From an uncultured Cryptobacterium sp. (lineage in GTDB: Bacteria > Actinomycetota > Coriobacteriia > Coriobacteriales > Eggerthellaceae), in the NCBI GenBank assembly GCA_958410215.1, contig CATYOF010000001.1, forward strand, positions 1-64,000: DNA of 64,000 bases, given 5' to 3'. Positions 33,368 to 42,072 of the stretch are shown piece by piece. Below the pieces are notes generated by a model that saw only the letters and a program-made list of their open reading frames with translations, ran no database searches and had not been told where the DNA came from. Position 1 is the first letter of the stretch. Each line of letters starts with the position of its first letter. A program made the position numbers and the translations under genes.

Positions 33368-35245
33368 TTATCGGCCTCCTTCTTCATTAGAATCTGCCGC
33401 GTTACGAGCAGCTTCGTTCGCTTCAGCCGCATTAGCAAAGGGAAGGTTTTCAAATCCTTCCAACATATGGGAAATAGGGCCAACGTTGGTTGCGCCAATA
33501 ATGTCATCCAAAGGAGCACCAGGCGCTACCATAGGAAATACGTTTTCATCACGATCGATACGCATATCCAACAAAGCAGGACCATCGTAGTCAAGCAGCC
33601 ACTGGAATGCTTCCTCTAATTCTTCCGGCTTCGAAACACGCTTGCCACCCCAACCATACGCTGCGCACAGCTTTACAAAGTCGGGAATATCGGGCAGCAG
33701 CGTTTCGCTATAACGCTTGTCGTAGAACAGATTTTGCCACTGGTGAACCATGCCAAGCGCAGAATTGTTCATCAAAAGCACTTTAACGTTAATGCCCTCT
33801 GCCGCTGCGGTAGCCATTTCTTGTGAGTTCATCTGGAATGAACCATCACCTGCAACGCAAACTACTTGTTTATCGGGACAAGCAACCTTCGCACCAATTG
33901 CCGCAGGGAAACCAAAGCCCATCGTACCCAAGCCACCGCTCGTTAAGAAGGTACGCGGAACTTCGCGATCAATATGCTGCGCTGCCCACATCTGATGCTG
34001 ACCAACTTCCGTCGTCACAATGGAGTTTTCAGGATCAAGCATCTGGCTTAACAAATCCAACGAACCTTCCGGAGAAATGGAGCCATTTAAGGCAACCAAA
34101 CCAGGGCTGTAGAACGGATGGCGGCTACGCCACTGGTCAATTTGCTCCAGCCATTCCTTCGTTTGAGGTTCAAAGCCACCCTTGTCCAGCTGTTCTTTCA
34201 TGCCAGCCAAAACAACTTTCGCATCACCTACGATAGGAATTTGCGGAATGCGATTCTTGCCAATTTCGGCAGGGTCAACATCAACATGGATCACCTTTGC
34301 CTCAGGCGCAAAATCTGCCAGCTTACCCGTTACACGGTCAGAAAAACGAGCACCAACTGCCACCAGCAAGTCTGCATTGGTAACCGCATAGTTAGCAAAT
34401 TTAGAACCATGCATTCCTACATGACCTAAATTCAAAGGATGTGATGAAGGGAATGCCGATTTTGCCATCAACGTCGTAACTACCGGAATTTGCAACGCTT
34501 CTACTACACTGCGTAATTCCTCTTCAGAATGAGACGCAATGATGCCGCCGCCAATGTAGAAAATAGGACGCTTAGCGTTTTTCATCATCTCAACAGCCTG
34601 GCGAATCTGACGCGCATTACCTTTCACGGTAGGTTTGTATGAAGGTATATGAACATCTTCGGGATATTCAAATACCATTTCTGAACCTGCCAGGTCAGAA
34701 GGAACGTCAATCAAAACGGGGCCAGGACGTCCAGAATTTGCAATATAGAAGGCTTCGCGGAATACACGCGTCATGTCTTCGCAGCTTTGCAGCAAGTAGC
34801 TGTGCTTTACAATAGGCATCGTAATACCCACGATGTCGGATTCCTGGAAGGCATCGGTACCAATAATGCTACGGGGAACCTGACCCGTAATAACCACCAA
34901 AGGCACACTATCCATATAAGCAGTCGCAATACCGGTAACGGTATTAGTTGCACCAGGACCACTGGTAACAATTACAACACCCGTTTTACCTGTTGCACGT
35001 GCATAGCCATCTGCCTCATGGGTTGCAGCCTGTTCGTGACGAGCTAAAACATGCTTGATTTTTTTCGAATCATACAGCGCATCATAAATTTTAATGGCCT
35101 GACCACCCGGATAACCAAATACGGTGTCCACGCCTTCAGCTTCCAGCGAAGCAATAATTGCTTCGGAGCCCAGCATGGTTTTCCCCTGTTTTTCAGTATG
35201 GGGGCCAAGACCCATCTTGGCTTCATACTCTTTATCTATGCTCAT
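33368..35245 (-). CDS. ilvB: acetolactate synthase catalytic (large) subunit
   Basis: A 625-residue thiamine-diphosphate enzyme that condenses pyruvate with pyruvate or 2-oxobutyrate. The ThDP Glu is in LARHEQAATHEADGYARATG, the FAD/central part holds DKPVLIDVPSDL-type sequence, and the C-terminal ThDP motif is VCVAGDGSFQMNSQE...NNSALGM (GDG...NN). The start ATG overlaps the ilvD stop (ATGA) and has GGGGG upstream. The C-terminus ends in an Ala- and Glu-rich tail of about 35 residues after the catalytic domain. Middle gene of the T-box-controlled operon. Confidence 0.97.
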   Translation of the reverse strand: MSIDKEYEAKMGLGPHTEKQGKTMLGSEAIIASLEAEGVDTVFGYPGGQAIKIYDALYDSKKIKHVLARHEQAATHEADGYARATGKTGVVIVTSGPGATNTVTGIATAYMDSVPLVVITGQVPRSIIGTDAFQESDIVGITMPIVKHSYLLQSCEDMTRVFREAFYIANSGRPGPVLIDVPSDLAGSEMVFEYPEDVHIPSYKPTVKGNARQIRQAVEMMKNAKRPIFYIGGGIIASHSEEELRSVVEALQIPVVTTLMAKSAFPSSHPLNLGHVGMHGSKFANYAVTNADLLVAVGARFSDRVTGKLADFAPEAKVIHVDVDPAEIGKNRIPQIPIVGDAKVVLAGMKEQLDKGGFEPQTKEWLEQIDQWRSRHPFYSPGLVALNGSISPEGSLDLLSQMLDPENSIVTTEVGQHQMWAAQHIDREVPRTFLTSGGLGTMGFGFPAAIGAKVACPDKQVVCVAGDGSFQMNSQEMATAAAEGINVKVLLMNNSALGMVHQWQNLFYDKRYSETLLPDIPDFVKLCAAYGWGGKRVSKPEELEEAFQWLLDYDGPALLDMRIDRDENVFPMVAPGAPLDDIIGATNVGPISHMLEGFENLPFANAAEANEAARNAADSNEEGGR

Positions 35246-36900
35246 CCGAAATACGCCCCCTTATCAGCACTCGATACCAATTTTGCGTAGCGAGCGAGCA
35301 CGCCTACTTGATACTTAGGTTCGGGCTTCACCCAAGCTTCACGACGAGCTGCCAATTCCTCGTCCGATACTTCCAAGGTAAGCGTTCCCTTATCGATATC
35401 AATATCAATAATGTCGCCTTCTTGAACCAAAGCGATAGGACCGCCAGCAGCAGCTTCAGGGCTTACATGACCAATAGCAGGACCCTTTGTTGCGCCAGAG
35501 AAGCGACCATCAGTAATAAGGGCAACGTCATGGTCAAGACCCATACCGCAAATTGCAGAGGTAGGCGTAAGCATTTCGCGCATGCCAGGACCACCAGCAG
35601 GACCTTCATAACGAATAACAACCACATCGCCTGCATTAATCTTGCCGCCAAAAATTGCCTCGCAAGCTTCTTCTTCGGACTCGAATACGCGCGCAGGACC
35701 ACGATGCTGACGCATATCATCTGCCACTGCAGACTGCTTTACTACACCACAATCAGGAGCGAGGTTGCCCTTCATAACGCGCAGGCCACCAAAGGGACTA
35801 TATGCATTTTCTACGGTACGAACAATTTCACCGTCTACAGGAGGACAAGCATCAATCCATTCCTGCATCGTGCCGTGACAGGTAAGTGCAGAACCATCCA
35901 GTAAGCCATGACGACCAAGTTCGCCAATAATGGCCGAAATTCCGCCAACCTTATTAAGGTCTTCAATGTGAAGCGGACCAGCTGGGGCAATACGAGTAAG
36001 GTTAGGAATCTTCTGGCAAACCTCATCCCAGTCATCCATAGTTACCGGACATCCAGCTGCATGAGAAATTGCCGTCAAATGAAGCATGGTGTTGGTGGAA
36101 CCACCAAAGGCCATATCGAGTGCCATACCATTGTGAATTGCAGCAGGCGTAATAAGGTCAAGTGCCTTAATGTCCTTCTCTACCAGCTCCATTACCTTCA
36201 TGCCTGCTTGCTTTGCCAAGCGAATACGCTCGGAATATACCGCAGGAATGGTGCCGTTGCCAGGAAGCGCAATACCCAGCGCCTCGGACAAACAACAAAT
36301 AGAATTTGCGGTAAACATGCCCGAACAGCTGCCACACGTAGGACAAGCGGTGTTTTCAAACCACTTGCACTCTTCTTCGGTCATAGTGCCCGCCGTTACC
36401 TGACCAACCGCATCAAACAAGGTGTTGAGGTCAGTCTGATTACCCTGCTTATCCTGACCAGCAAGCATAGGACCGCCAGAAACCAACACCGTAGGAATGT
36501 TCAAGCGACAAGCAGCAAGCAGCATGCCCGGAACAATTTTGTCGCACGAGGGAATAAGTACAACACCGTCAAATTGATGACCTTGCACCACGCATTCAAC
36601 TGAATCTGCAATTACTTCGCGGCTGGTAAGAGAAAAATGCATACCTTCATGATTCATGGCGATACCATCGCATACGCCAATGGTAGTAGCCTGCAGCGGC
36701 GTGCCACCCGCCATGCGAATGCCTGCTTTTACGGCATCGGCAATTTTATCAAGATGAGTATGCCCTGGAATGATTTCGTTTTGCGAAGAAATAACCGCAA
36801 TAAGCGGGCGTTCTAATTCTTCGTCGGTTAAGCCGTCTGCTTTAAGCAGACTACGGTGAGGTGCACGAGCGAGCCCTTTTTTGATTGCATCGCTTCGCAT
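35242..36900 (-). CDS. ilvD: dihydroxy-acid dehydratase
   Basis: A 552-residue iron-sulfur dehydratase that makes the 2-oxo acids of valine and isoleucine. The start RSDAIKKGLARAPHRSLLKA is standard, and the cluster cysteines lie in CDKIVPGM (IPSCDKIVPG), CPTCGSCSGMFTAN and IGVCDGIAM. GAVVIRYEGPAGGPGMREML is the usual C-terminal signature (here VVIRYEGPAGGPGM). I chose ATG 36900 with AAGGG 9 bases upstream over an ATG at 36999 inside the T-box terminator. First gene of the ilvD-ilvB-ilvN operon. Confidence 0.96.
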   Translation of the reverse strand: MRSDAIKKGLARAPHRSLLKADGLTDEELERPLIAVISSQNEIIPGHTHLDKIADAVKAGIRMAGGTPLQATTIGVCDGIAMNHEGMHFSLTSREVIADSVECVVQGHQFDGVVLIPSCDKIVPGMLLAACRLNIPTVLVSGGPMLAGQDKQGNQTDLNTLFDAVGQVTAGTMTEEECKWFENTACPTCGSCSGMFTANSICCLSEALGIALPGNGTIPAVYSERIRLAKQAGMKVMELVEKDIKALDLITPAAIHNGMALDMAFGGSTNTMLHLTAISHAAGCPVTMDDWDEVCQKIPNLTRIAPAGPLHIEDLNKVGGISAIIGELGRHGLLDGSALTCHGTMQEWIDACPPVDGEIVRTVENAYSPFGGLRVMKGNLAPDCGVVKQSAVADDMRQHRGPARVFESEEEACEAIFGGKINAGDVVVIRYEGPAGGPGMREMLTPTSAICGMGLDHDVALITDGRFSGATKGPAIGHVSPEAAAGGPIALVQEGDIIDIDIDKGTLTLEVSDEELAARREAWVKPEPKYQVGVLARYAKLVSSADKGAYFG

Positions 36901-36997
36901 TTCATCACGCCCTTTCTTTCTTTTATCCCCTAGGTTTAGCTTGCCGACAAACAATTCAGCCAACAAGCCAACGCCCTTTTTACCTATGTCTAGATAC

Positions 36998-37240
36998 AAA
37001 AAAATCCTGCGCAGCAGACTGCATCAGGACCTCAAAGAAAGGGAGTACACCTCCACCGACCGATTACGGGGCCACCGATTCAGCCTACTGATTTTCTACC
37101 AAGGTGAGGATCGCTCCGCTTGAATAAAAAATGTTCAGACAGAATTGCTCAGAGGTGCCTTTCAGACCGTCTCATCGTTGGCTTTCAGCAACCGCCAACT
37201 CTCTGAGGATGAGATTCGTCCCTACTTTCCTCGTCAACGC
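36998..37240 (-). promoter_or_regulatory. T-box riboswitch leader of the ilv operon
   Basis: On the minus strand the leader has the stem I block AGAGAGTTGGCGGTTGCTGA (near 37204-37185), a T-box-like sequence GGTGGCCCCG near 37076-37067, and an intrinsic terminator TCCTGATGCAG...CTGCGCAGGA (37029-37005) followed by seven Ts. This is the layout of a transcription-attenuating T-box that reads uncharged tRNA. The specifier codon could not be fixed with confidence; a branched-chain tRNA is expected from the operon. It replaces a separate gene-specific repressor. Confidence 0.8.
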
Positions 37241-37255
37241 TTTTTACAAACAAGT

Positions 37256-37264
37256 ATGATAGCA
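37256..37264 (-). promoter_or_regulatory. extended -10 promoter candidate for the ilv leader
   Basis: TGC-TATCAT on the minus strand (37264-37256) is an extended -10 box directly upstream of the T-box leader. No clear -35 is seen. Confidence 0.45.
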
Positions 37265-37467
37265 CCGCAGCCCGAATAAAAAAGCCCTTTAACGTAAACG
37301 AAACAAAACCACGGTAAGAGGCACAAGCTCTTTGATTTCAAGTTTTTCTGATTACTTTAACGATTCTTAAGTGATTCTTTTCATGGTTCTCTTTTGGCAT
37401 CGTCTGAGAAATTCTGTTTTGCTCATTCTCTTTGATAAAATACTTGCGACCCCCCAAGGAGAACATC

Positions 37468-38355
37468 GTGAACCTCTCTCATTTGCATTACTTTGAAACA
37501 TTGGCAGAAACAAAAAACTTTCAGGAAGCTGCCCGTATCGAATCCATTACCCAACCTACGCTTTCTCAGGCAATTAACGGTCTAGAAAAAGAATTGGGTT
37601 GCCAACTTTTTATTCGAAAAAAAGGATCGGTTGATCTGACCGAAAAAGGTGCACAGTTTTATCAGTATGTTTCTACATCGCTTCGATTTTTAAACACTGG
37701 TATTGAACTTACCCAAAACGATGCGCAACCAAAGCAGGAAATTCGAATGGGTTCTATCTTTTCTGCCCAAAGTAAAGAATGGTCTAACCTTATTTACGAT
37801 TTTCGTAAGAAAACAAGCCTCGAGGTAACGTTCACTATTTCACAAGCAACCACCGAAATGCTTGCAGCGAATTTGAAAAATGGCTCCCTTGATATAGCTT
37901 TCGTTGATGAGCCCCTCATTGACTCCGATCTGGGATACCTTCCCTGCTGGACTCAAGAACTCACCCTCCTGGTGAACAAACGTCATCCTTTATCGAAGCG
38001 TTCATCTATTTCGCTTGACGATTTGGTGGGTCACTACCTTATTTCTTACGATTTGCAAAGTTCCTTGGGCAGCGCACTTATGGATCTCATTGATGGAAAA
38101 CCGCTCCAGGTGGGCTATCGCTACAAAGATGAAATTACGCTGGCATCCATCGTGTTGGCCAATCCCGATGTTATGGCGCTTGCCTGTCGCTCGTGGCTTC
38201 TTGATGCCTACCGTGATGAAGTATGCATCTTGCACATAAAAGAAGCTCCGAAGGACTTCCGCCAGCTGTATATGGTATATCGCTTAAGCGCACAGAAAAA
38301 CAATGCGGTCTACGAGTTTCTCACCCTTGCCAAAGAGCACTTCACTAAAGCCTAG
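37468..38355 (+). CDS. LysR-family transcriptional regulator
   Basis: A 295-residue LysR regulator, divergent from the ilv leader. The winged helix is LSHLHYFETLAETKNFQEAARIESITQPTLSQAINGLEKELG, and the rest is an effector-binding domain. I chose the GTG at 37468 because AAGGAG lies 6 bases upstream; the frame is open to an ATG at 37432 with no support. The 3' end overlaps the convergent small Cys-rich gene by 11 bases. The divergent position suggests control of ilv genes or an unrelated target; the T-box already gives amino-acid control, so the role is open. Confidence 0.88.
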   Translation: MNLSHLHYFETLAETKNFQEAARIESITQPTLSQAINGLEKELGCQLFIRKKGSVDLTEKGAQFYQYVSTSLRFLNTGIELTQNDAQPKQEIRMGSIFSAQSKEWSNLIYDFRKKTSLEVTFTISQATTEMLAANLKNGSLDIAFVDEPLIDSDLGYLPCWTQELTLLVNKRHPLSKRSSISLDDLVGHYLISYDLQSSLGSALMDLIDGKPLQVGYRYKDEITLASIVLANPDVMALACRSWLLDAYRDEVCILHIKEAPKDFRQLYMVYRLSAQKNNAVYEFLTLAKEHFTKA

Positions 38356-38647
38356 AAGACTCCTCGTCACGTTTTTTAACATAATGGCGATATTCTAGAG
38401 GAGTAGGTTCTTTATTAACCACATCCATTTCAACCGTAGCAGCAAGAGCTTTAACCTTCTTGCGAATAATAGGCTGCATACAGACAGGCACATGATCACC
38501 ATGATAACGATGAAGAGCAATGCATTCTTTGCATTTACCATGCCAATCGCACAAAGTATTAGGGCAAACACAACGAACAATTTCAGGATCTTGGACCAAA
38601 CGACGATTCTCTAACACCAAATCGTAGTACTCTTCCTTAGTACGCAT
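38345..38647 (-). CDS. small cysteine-rich protein, unknown function
   Basis: A 100-residue protein with a compact Cys/His cluster: CVCPNTLCDWHGKCKECIALHRYHGDH (spread over about residues 26-52), then C in VPVCMQP. The pattern of C-x-C-x5-C-x5-C-x2-C with several His suggests a structural metal site; similar short proteins are found in clostridia and other anaerobes. Its function is unknown. A TTG start at 38683 is possible, but the ATG at 38647 has AAGG 10 bases upstream. It overlaps the convergent lysR gene. Confidence 0.7.
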   Translation of the reverse strand: MRTKEEYYDLVLENRRLVQDPEIVRCVCPNTLCDWHGKCKECIALHRYHGDHVPVCMQPIIRKKVKALAATVEMDVVNKEPTPLEYRHYVKKRDEESSRL

Positions 38648-38838
38648 AAACCACGAACCTTCTCCTTGAAGAAATCTTTGCAAAGAAGCTGCGCCTACGA
38701 TATAAGCGACCTTTTACAACCCTATTGCAAAAAGGATTATTCCATGTAAAAAATGCGTTACTTTATCAAATAAACCGTAAAATTCATAAAGCAAAACACC
38801 ATATAAGTCATCGCCATACATAACACGCCCATCATTTT

Positions 38839-39390
38839 TTATGCGCGAAGCTTATTGGCTCGACTTTTCCAATCTGGCATTATTTTCGTAAGCAGCTTTT
38901 TGAATTCAGGCCCATGGTTTGCCACAAGTAAATGGCACATTTCATGTACCACTACATATTCCAAGCACTCAGGAGGATACAGGGCAAGGCGTGTGTTGAT
39001 GCATATCTTACCCGTTGAAGGCTGGCAGCTTCCCCAGCGTGATTTCATATTACGATAGGTAAGCTGTTGTACCTGCACCTGCAAAATAGGCTCCCACGCT
39101 TTTATTAAAGGCGGCACACACGCTTTTACCACTTTTCGCCATGCAGCTTGCTCTTCTTTAGTGGCACGTTCAGCTTCTGCTTGAGGCGAACTCTCGAAAG
39201 CACGCTTTTGGGCAGTAATCCAATCCTTACGGGACTCAATCAAGCGACAAATCTCTTCATCAGAAACCCCATACGGAACAGAAACATGAACTTCACCCAG
39301 CGGAGTTACTTTTAAACGGATAGATTTCATGCGCTTGCGCGTAACTTGCACTGCCATACCCGCAATATTTATAACGTGAGTGGAATTCAA
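38839..39390 (-). CDS. YgjP-type (M48/DUF45) metallopeptidase-like protein
   Basis: A 183-residue protein with the zinc motif HEMCHLLVANHGPEF (HExxH, with a third His downstream). The N-terminal MKSIRLKVTPLGEVHVSVP and the RNMKSRWGSCQPSTGKICIN block before the motif define the YgjP/DUF45 family, which resembles SprT-like peptidases. No signal peptide is seen, so it is cytoplasmic. A role in proteolysis or nucleic-acid metabolism is possible but not shown. It is monocistronic. Confidence 0.88.
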   Translation of the reverse strand: MNSTHVINIAGMAVQVTRKRMKSIRLKVTPLGEVHVSVPYGVSDEEICRLIESRKDWITAQKRAFESSPQAEAERATKEEQAAWRKVVKACVPPLIKAWEPILQVQVQQLTYRNMKSRWGSCQPSTGKICINTRLALYPPECLEYVVVHEMCHLLVANHGPEFKKLLTKIMPDWKSRANKLRA

Positions 39391-39481
39391 AGACGATTCA
39401 ACCTAACTGGATACATGCGAATAAAAATACTTTACCCCCAATGCTTCTGATATGCATTGGGCTAGACTCATTATAGACCGC

Positions 39482-39685
39482 ATAACAAAGGCTCGTTGCA
39501 GCTACCCTCTCACAGCTGCAACGAGCCTATTGTCCGCTAAGGTGTATGCTTCGTACATACCCTTAGCTATTTAACCCCTCCCGCTTTCGCGGTTACTCAC
39601 TCCTTAAGAGGAACAGCGTTCACAGTGGCCGTCCGAAAACTCCCCCAGCATCGGAAGCACAAACTGTGAACGTGTTCCAAATGAA
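39482..39685 (-). ncRNA. candidate structured non-coding RNA (about 200 nt)
   Basis: The minus strand has a promoter-like pair (39692-39721), then about 200 bases made almost wholly of stems. First is a 16-bp stem with one bulge, arms 39663-39678 and 39610-39626, closing a loop with an inner TCCGA/TCGGA pair. Next comes CCGC-GAAA-GCGG (39592-39581), then GCTAAGG...CCTTAGC with an inner GTATG/CATAC (39567-39536), and finally the perfect 15-bp terminator hairpin AGGCTCGTTGCAGCT/AGCTGCAACGAGCCT (39528-39489) with TTTGTTAT after it. Purine-rich single strands (GGGGGAG, GGGAGGGG) lie between. There is no ORF of note. I do not recognise the family; raiA-like or 6S-like RNAs are worth comparing. Confidence 0.65.
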
Positions 39686-39691
39686 CTGTAC

Positions 39692-39721
39692 TTATTAAAA
39701 CATGAGATAAGAGTTTTGCAA
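39692..39721 (-). promoter_or_regulatory. promoter candidate for the structured RNA
   Basis: On the minus strand TTGCAA (39721-39716) and TAATAA (39697-39692) are 18 bases apart, placing a start near 39685, right at the first stem. Confidence 0.5.
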
Positions 39722-39875
39722 ATTGTAGTTTTTGAATAACTCAATCCATATTCAAGAAATTCTAATAACACGTTCAAAAGTGCCTATTTTTGCCACATAT
39801 ATAACTTATTGTGTAAAGTTTTGCCATATTTTTTTAATAATTAAAAATGAACGCGTTATAACTAACAATAAAGTA

Positions 39876-39914
39876 TGTGGTTATCTTATTAAGATACTTT
39901 ATAAGATAACCACA
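39876..39914. terminator. perfect 14-bp hairpin after purine nucleoside phosphorylase gene
   Basis: TGTGGTTATCTTAT and ATAAGATAACCACA form 14-bp arms around an 11-base loop, followed on the minus strand by TACTTTATTGTT. It lies 45 bases beyond the phosphorylase stop and is probably its terminator, although the T-run is imperfect. Confidence 0.6.
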
Positions 39915-39958
39915 TTGATAAGCTGCGCAAATTCGATAAACAACCGTGTTGTTCGATG

Positions 39959-40855
39959 CTAAAGTTGTGCAACAATGCCAGAAACCAAAGCAATAAAGTC
40001 GCTTTCTCTCGTCTGCGCCACTTCTAAAACTTCATCATCGTTGGGCGTTGCCCCTTCAACGCCACACGCCATATTGGAAACCAAAGACATTCCTAACACT
40101 TTCATACCCACATGACGCGCCGCAATTACTTCTTCCACCACACTCATGGCAACCGTATCTGCCCCTAGTACTCGAAAAGCACGAATTTCCGCTGGTGTTT
40201 CAAAACTTGGCCCAAGCAACCCTAAATACACACCTTCTTGTACTCGTATGAATAGTTTTTCAGCAACTGCCTTCGCCACCGTTCTTAAATTCGGATCGTA
40301 GGCATCGTTCATGGGAACAAAACGGGGAGCCATGCCATTGGGATCAGTGCCAACAAGAGGATTTCTGCCCGTTAAATTAATGTGATCTTCCATTATGCAA
40401 AAATCGCCTACTCGATAGCTTTCATTAATGGCACCTGCCGCATTAGTGGTAATAAGTGTTTCAATCCCCAAACGATGCATGAGCCACACCGGATAAGCAA
40501 CTTCCCAAGCTTCGTTACCTTCGTAACCATGTAGGCGCCCCTGCATAGCAAGAACACACTTTCCTGCCAAAGTTCCGCAAACAAAACGTCCCACATGGCT
40601 TGAAGCCGTACTGGTTTTCATAAAGGGAACTTCAGCAAAAGGAACATACACCGCATCTTGAATACATTCAGCTAGAGGACCTAAGCCAGATCCCAAAATG
40701 ATACCAATCTTAGGCTGATAAAAACCTAATCTCTCTTTTAATACCTTATGAGAAGTTTCCAATCGCGCATCAAGAAGATTTTCTTTTGGCAAAGCAGCAT
40801 CTGAGCTGCAATTCAAAGTTTCTTTGTGGGTAGGTTCGACGTGAATAGTTGGCAT
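39959..40855 (-). CDS. purine nucleoside phosphorylase (trimeric type)
   Basis: A 298-residue phosphorylase that splits purine nucleosides with phosphate. Signatures are GIILGSGLGPLAE (phosphate loop), MQGRLHGYEGNE, TTNAAGAINESYRVGDF, and LGPSFETPAEIRAFRVLGADTV. The base-binding Asn in SLVSNMACG points to 6-oxopurines (inosine, guanosine). The usual MSTVPE motif reads MSVVEE here, keeping the Glu. I chose the ATG at 40855, with AAGGAG 6 bases upstream; an earlier in-frame ATG at 40888 lies only 10 bases after the -10 box and is probably in the leader. The enzyme works in salvage. Confidence 0.93.
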   Translation of the reverse strand: MPTIHVEPTHKETLNCSSDAALPKENLLDARLETSHKVLKERLGFYQPKIGIILGSGLGPLAECIQDAVYVPFAEVPFMKTSTASSHVGRFVCGTLAGKCVLAMQGRLHGYEGNEAWEVAYPVWLMHRLGIETLITTNAAGAINESYRVGDFCIMEDHINLTGRNPLVGTDPNGMAPRFVPMNDAYDPNLRTVAKAVAEKLFIRVQEGVYLGLLGPSFETPAEIRAFRVLGADTVAMSVVEEVIAARHVGMKVLGMSLVSNMACGVEGATPNDDEVLEVAQTRESDFIALVSGIVAQL

Positions 40856-40897
40856 TAAAAGCTCCTTAGATAAGCTTGTTGTCTCCATAATGCCCTG

Positions 40898-40903
40898 ATT
40901 ATA
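40898..40903 (-). promoter_or_regulatory. -10 box of the phosphorylase gene
   Basis: A consensus TATAAT on the minus strand lies 43 bases before the chosen start. Its -35 region falls in the end of prmC and is weak. It decides between the two possible starts of this gene. Confidence 0.6.
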
Positions 40904-40930
40904 TCGTTTGCTCAGTTACGCGAGGAACCT

Positions 40931-41872
40931 TTAAAAACCTTTCTCAGGCGCATGCGCAATCAAAACACGGGGGCGATTTGTAAGGTCGTTAGCTATACGA
41001 ACCTCTTCAAAGCCCGCTGCTTTTGCAAGCGTGGCTGCTTTATCTAAATGACCTTCAAATAATTCAAGGGCCAGCACCCCCTGTGGCTTAAGCGCATTCG
41101 GTGCCTGTTGTAGGAGAATACGTACCAAATCGAGTCCATCTTCGCCACCATCAAGAGCAAGCCTTGGCTCGAAGTCTGTCACTTCCCTATCAAGACCTTG
41201 CAAAACCGTTGTTGGAATATAAGGTGGATTTGAAATAAGCAGATCAAACATCCCTTGCTCTTCTTCATTGAGTGATTGCAAAAGGTTACTCCGACGAACT
41301 TCCACCCTCTCATTCAGATTGAGTGCATCAACGTTTTCCTGAGCTAACGTAAGAGCTTCATCGGCAATATCGAGAGCAAGCACCTTTGCAGCAGGATATT
41401 CACTGGCTATAGCGCACGCAATGCACCCTGACCCAGTACAAACATCTAGCACATGCAAAGAAGGCAACTGAGCGAAAACAACTTCTTCCCCTTCTTCGCC
41501 TACGCGCACATGATCCGCAATACGTGGAAGGTGTAATTCTGCCAATGCTTCACTTACCAAAACTTCTGTTTCGGGACGAGGAATTAAAACCCCAGGAGCA
41601 ACTTTCAGGGTAAGGTAACGAAACGGGGCTGTCCCACTAATAAGCTGCAAGGGTTCTCCCGCTGCTCGACGAGCAACGTAACCTCTCAGGACATCTCGCT
41701 CATCCATGGAAAGAGGCTTTTCGTAGTTAACATACAGCTCAATACGAGAAAGGCCCGTCGCTTCAGACATAAGCCATTCTGCTGAAAGACGCGGATTGGC
41801 ATCATGTTTGCTTTCAAGATATCCCACAGTCCAATCAAGGGCTGCTTTAATGGTCCAAATATCAGTGGTCAC
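40931..41872 (-). CDS. prmC: peptide chain release factor N5-glutamine methyltransferase
   Basis: A 313-residue SAM-dependent methyltransferase that modifies the Gln of the GGQ motif in release factors. The catalytic NPPYIP is present (LISNPPYIPTTVLQGL), and the SAM motif is VLDVCTGSGCIACAIASEY. The N-terminal helical domain includes IELYVNYEKPLS and the linker RxPxLIPRPETE (here VLIPRPETEVLV). It follows prfA by 200 bases, the usual gene pair, with a terminator hairpin between. An internal acidic insertion (RVGEEGEEVVFAQLP) precedes the SAM domain. Confidence 0.95.
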   Translation of the reverse strand: MTTDIWTIKAALDWTVGYLESKHDANPRLSAEWLMSEATGLSRIELYVNYEKPLSMDERDVLRGYVARRAAGEPLQLISGTAPFRYLTLKVAPGVLIPRPETEVLVSEALAELHLPRIADHVRVGEEGEEVVFAQLPSLHVLDVCTGSGCIACAIASEYPAAKVLALDIADEALTLAQENVDALNLNERVEVRRSNLLQSLNEEEQGMFDLLISNPPYIPTTVLQGLDREVTDFEPRLALDGGEDGLDLVRILLQQAPNALKPQGVLALELFEGHLDKAATLAKAAGFEEVRIANDLTNRPRVLIAHAPEKGF

Positions 41873-42015
41873 AGGTTCTCATTTCAATTGGTGGTCTTGC
41901 TATTGCAAACGATAGAACAATTTGCTTACACAAAAGAGGTATCTAACTGGCTCAATATCTAATTAGCTCAATGCAAAGTAGATATTTAACAAGCCAGACA
42001 ACAATGAAATCTTAA

Positions 42016-42044
42016 AAGTAGTGCCGACCAAAGAGGCCGGCACT
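42016..42044 (-). terminator. intrinsic terminator after prfA
   Basis: AGTGCCGGCC and GGTCGGCACT (42044-42035 and 42029-42020) pair with one G-U. On the minus strand the stem exits into ACTTTTAAG. It separates prfA from prmC, so prmC may have its own promoter in 41873-42015. Confidence 0.65.
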
Positions 42045-42072
42045 TTACCTTTTATTACTATAGGAGAAGAAA

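Noticed and set aside
35158..36603. two long plus-strand frames opposite ilvD
   Set aside because: They lie wholly inside the dihydroxy-acid dehydratase gene and show no family pattern.
36881..37123. 80-residue plus-strand frame in the ilv leader
   Set aside because: It lies over the T-box terminator and antiterminator, which explain the sequence better.
39732..39962. 76-residue plus-strand frame in the non-coding stretch
   Set aside because: AT-rich, no ribosome site, and it overlaps the hairpin at 39876-39914 and the phosphorylase end.
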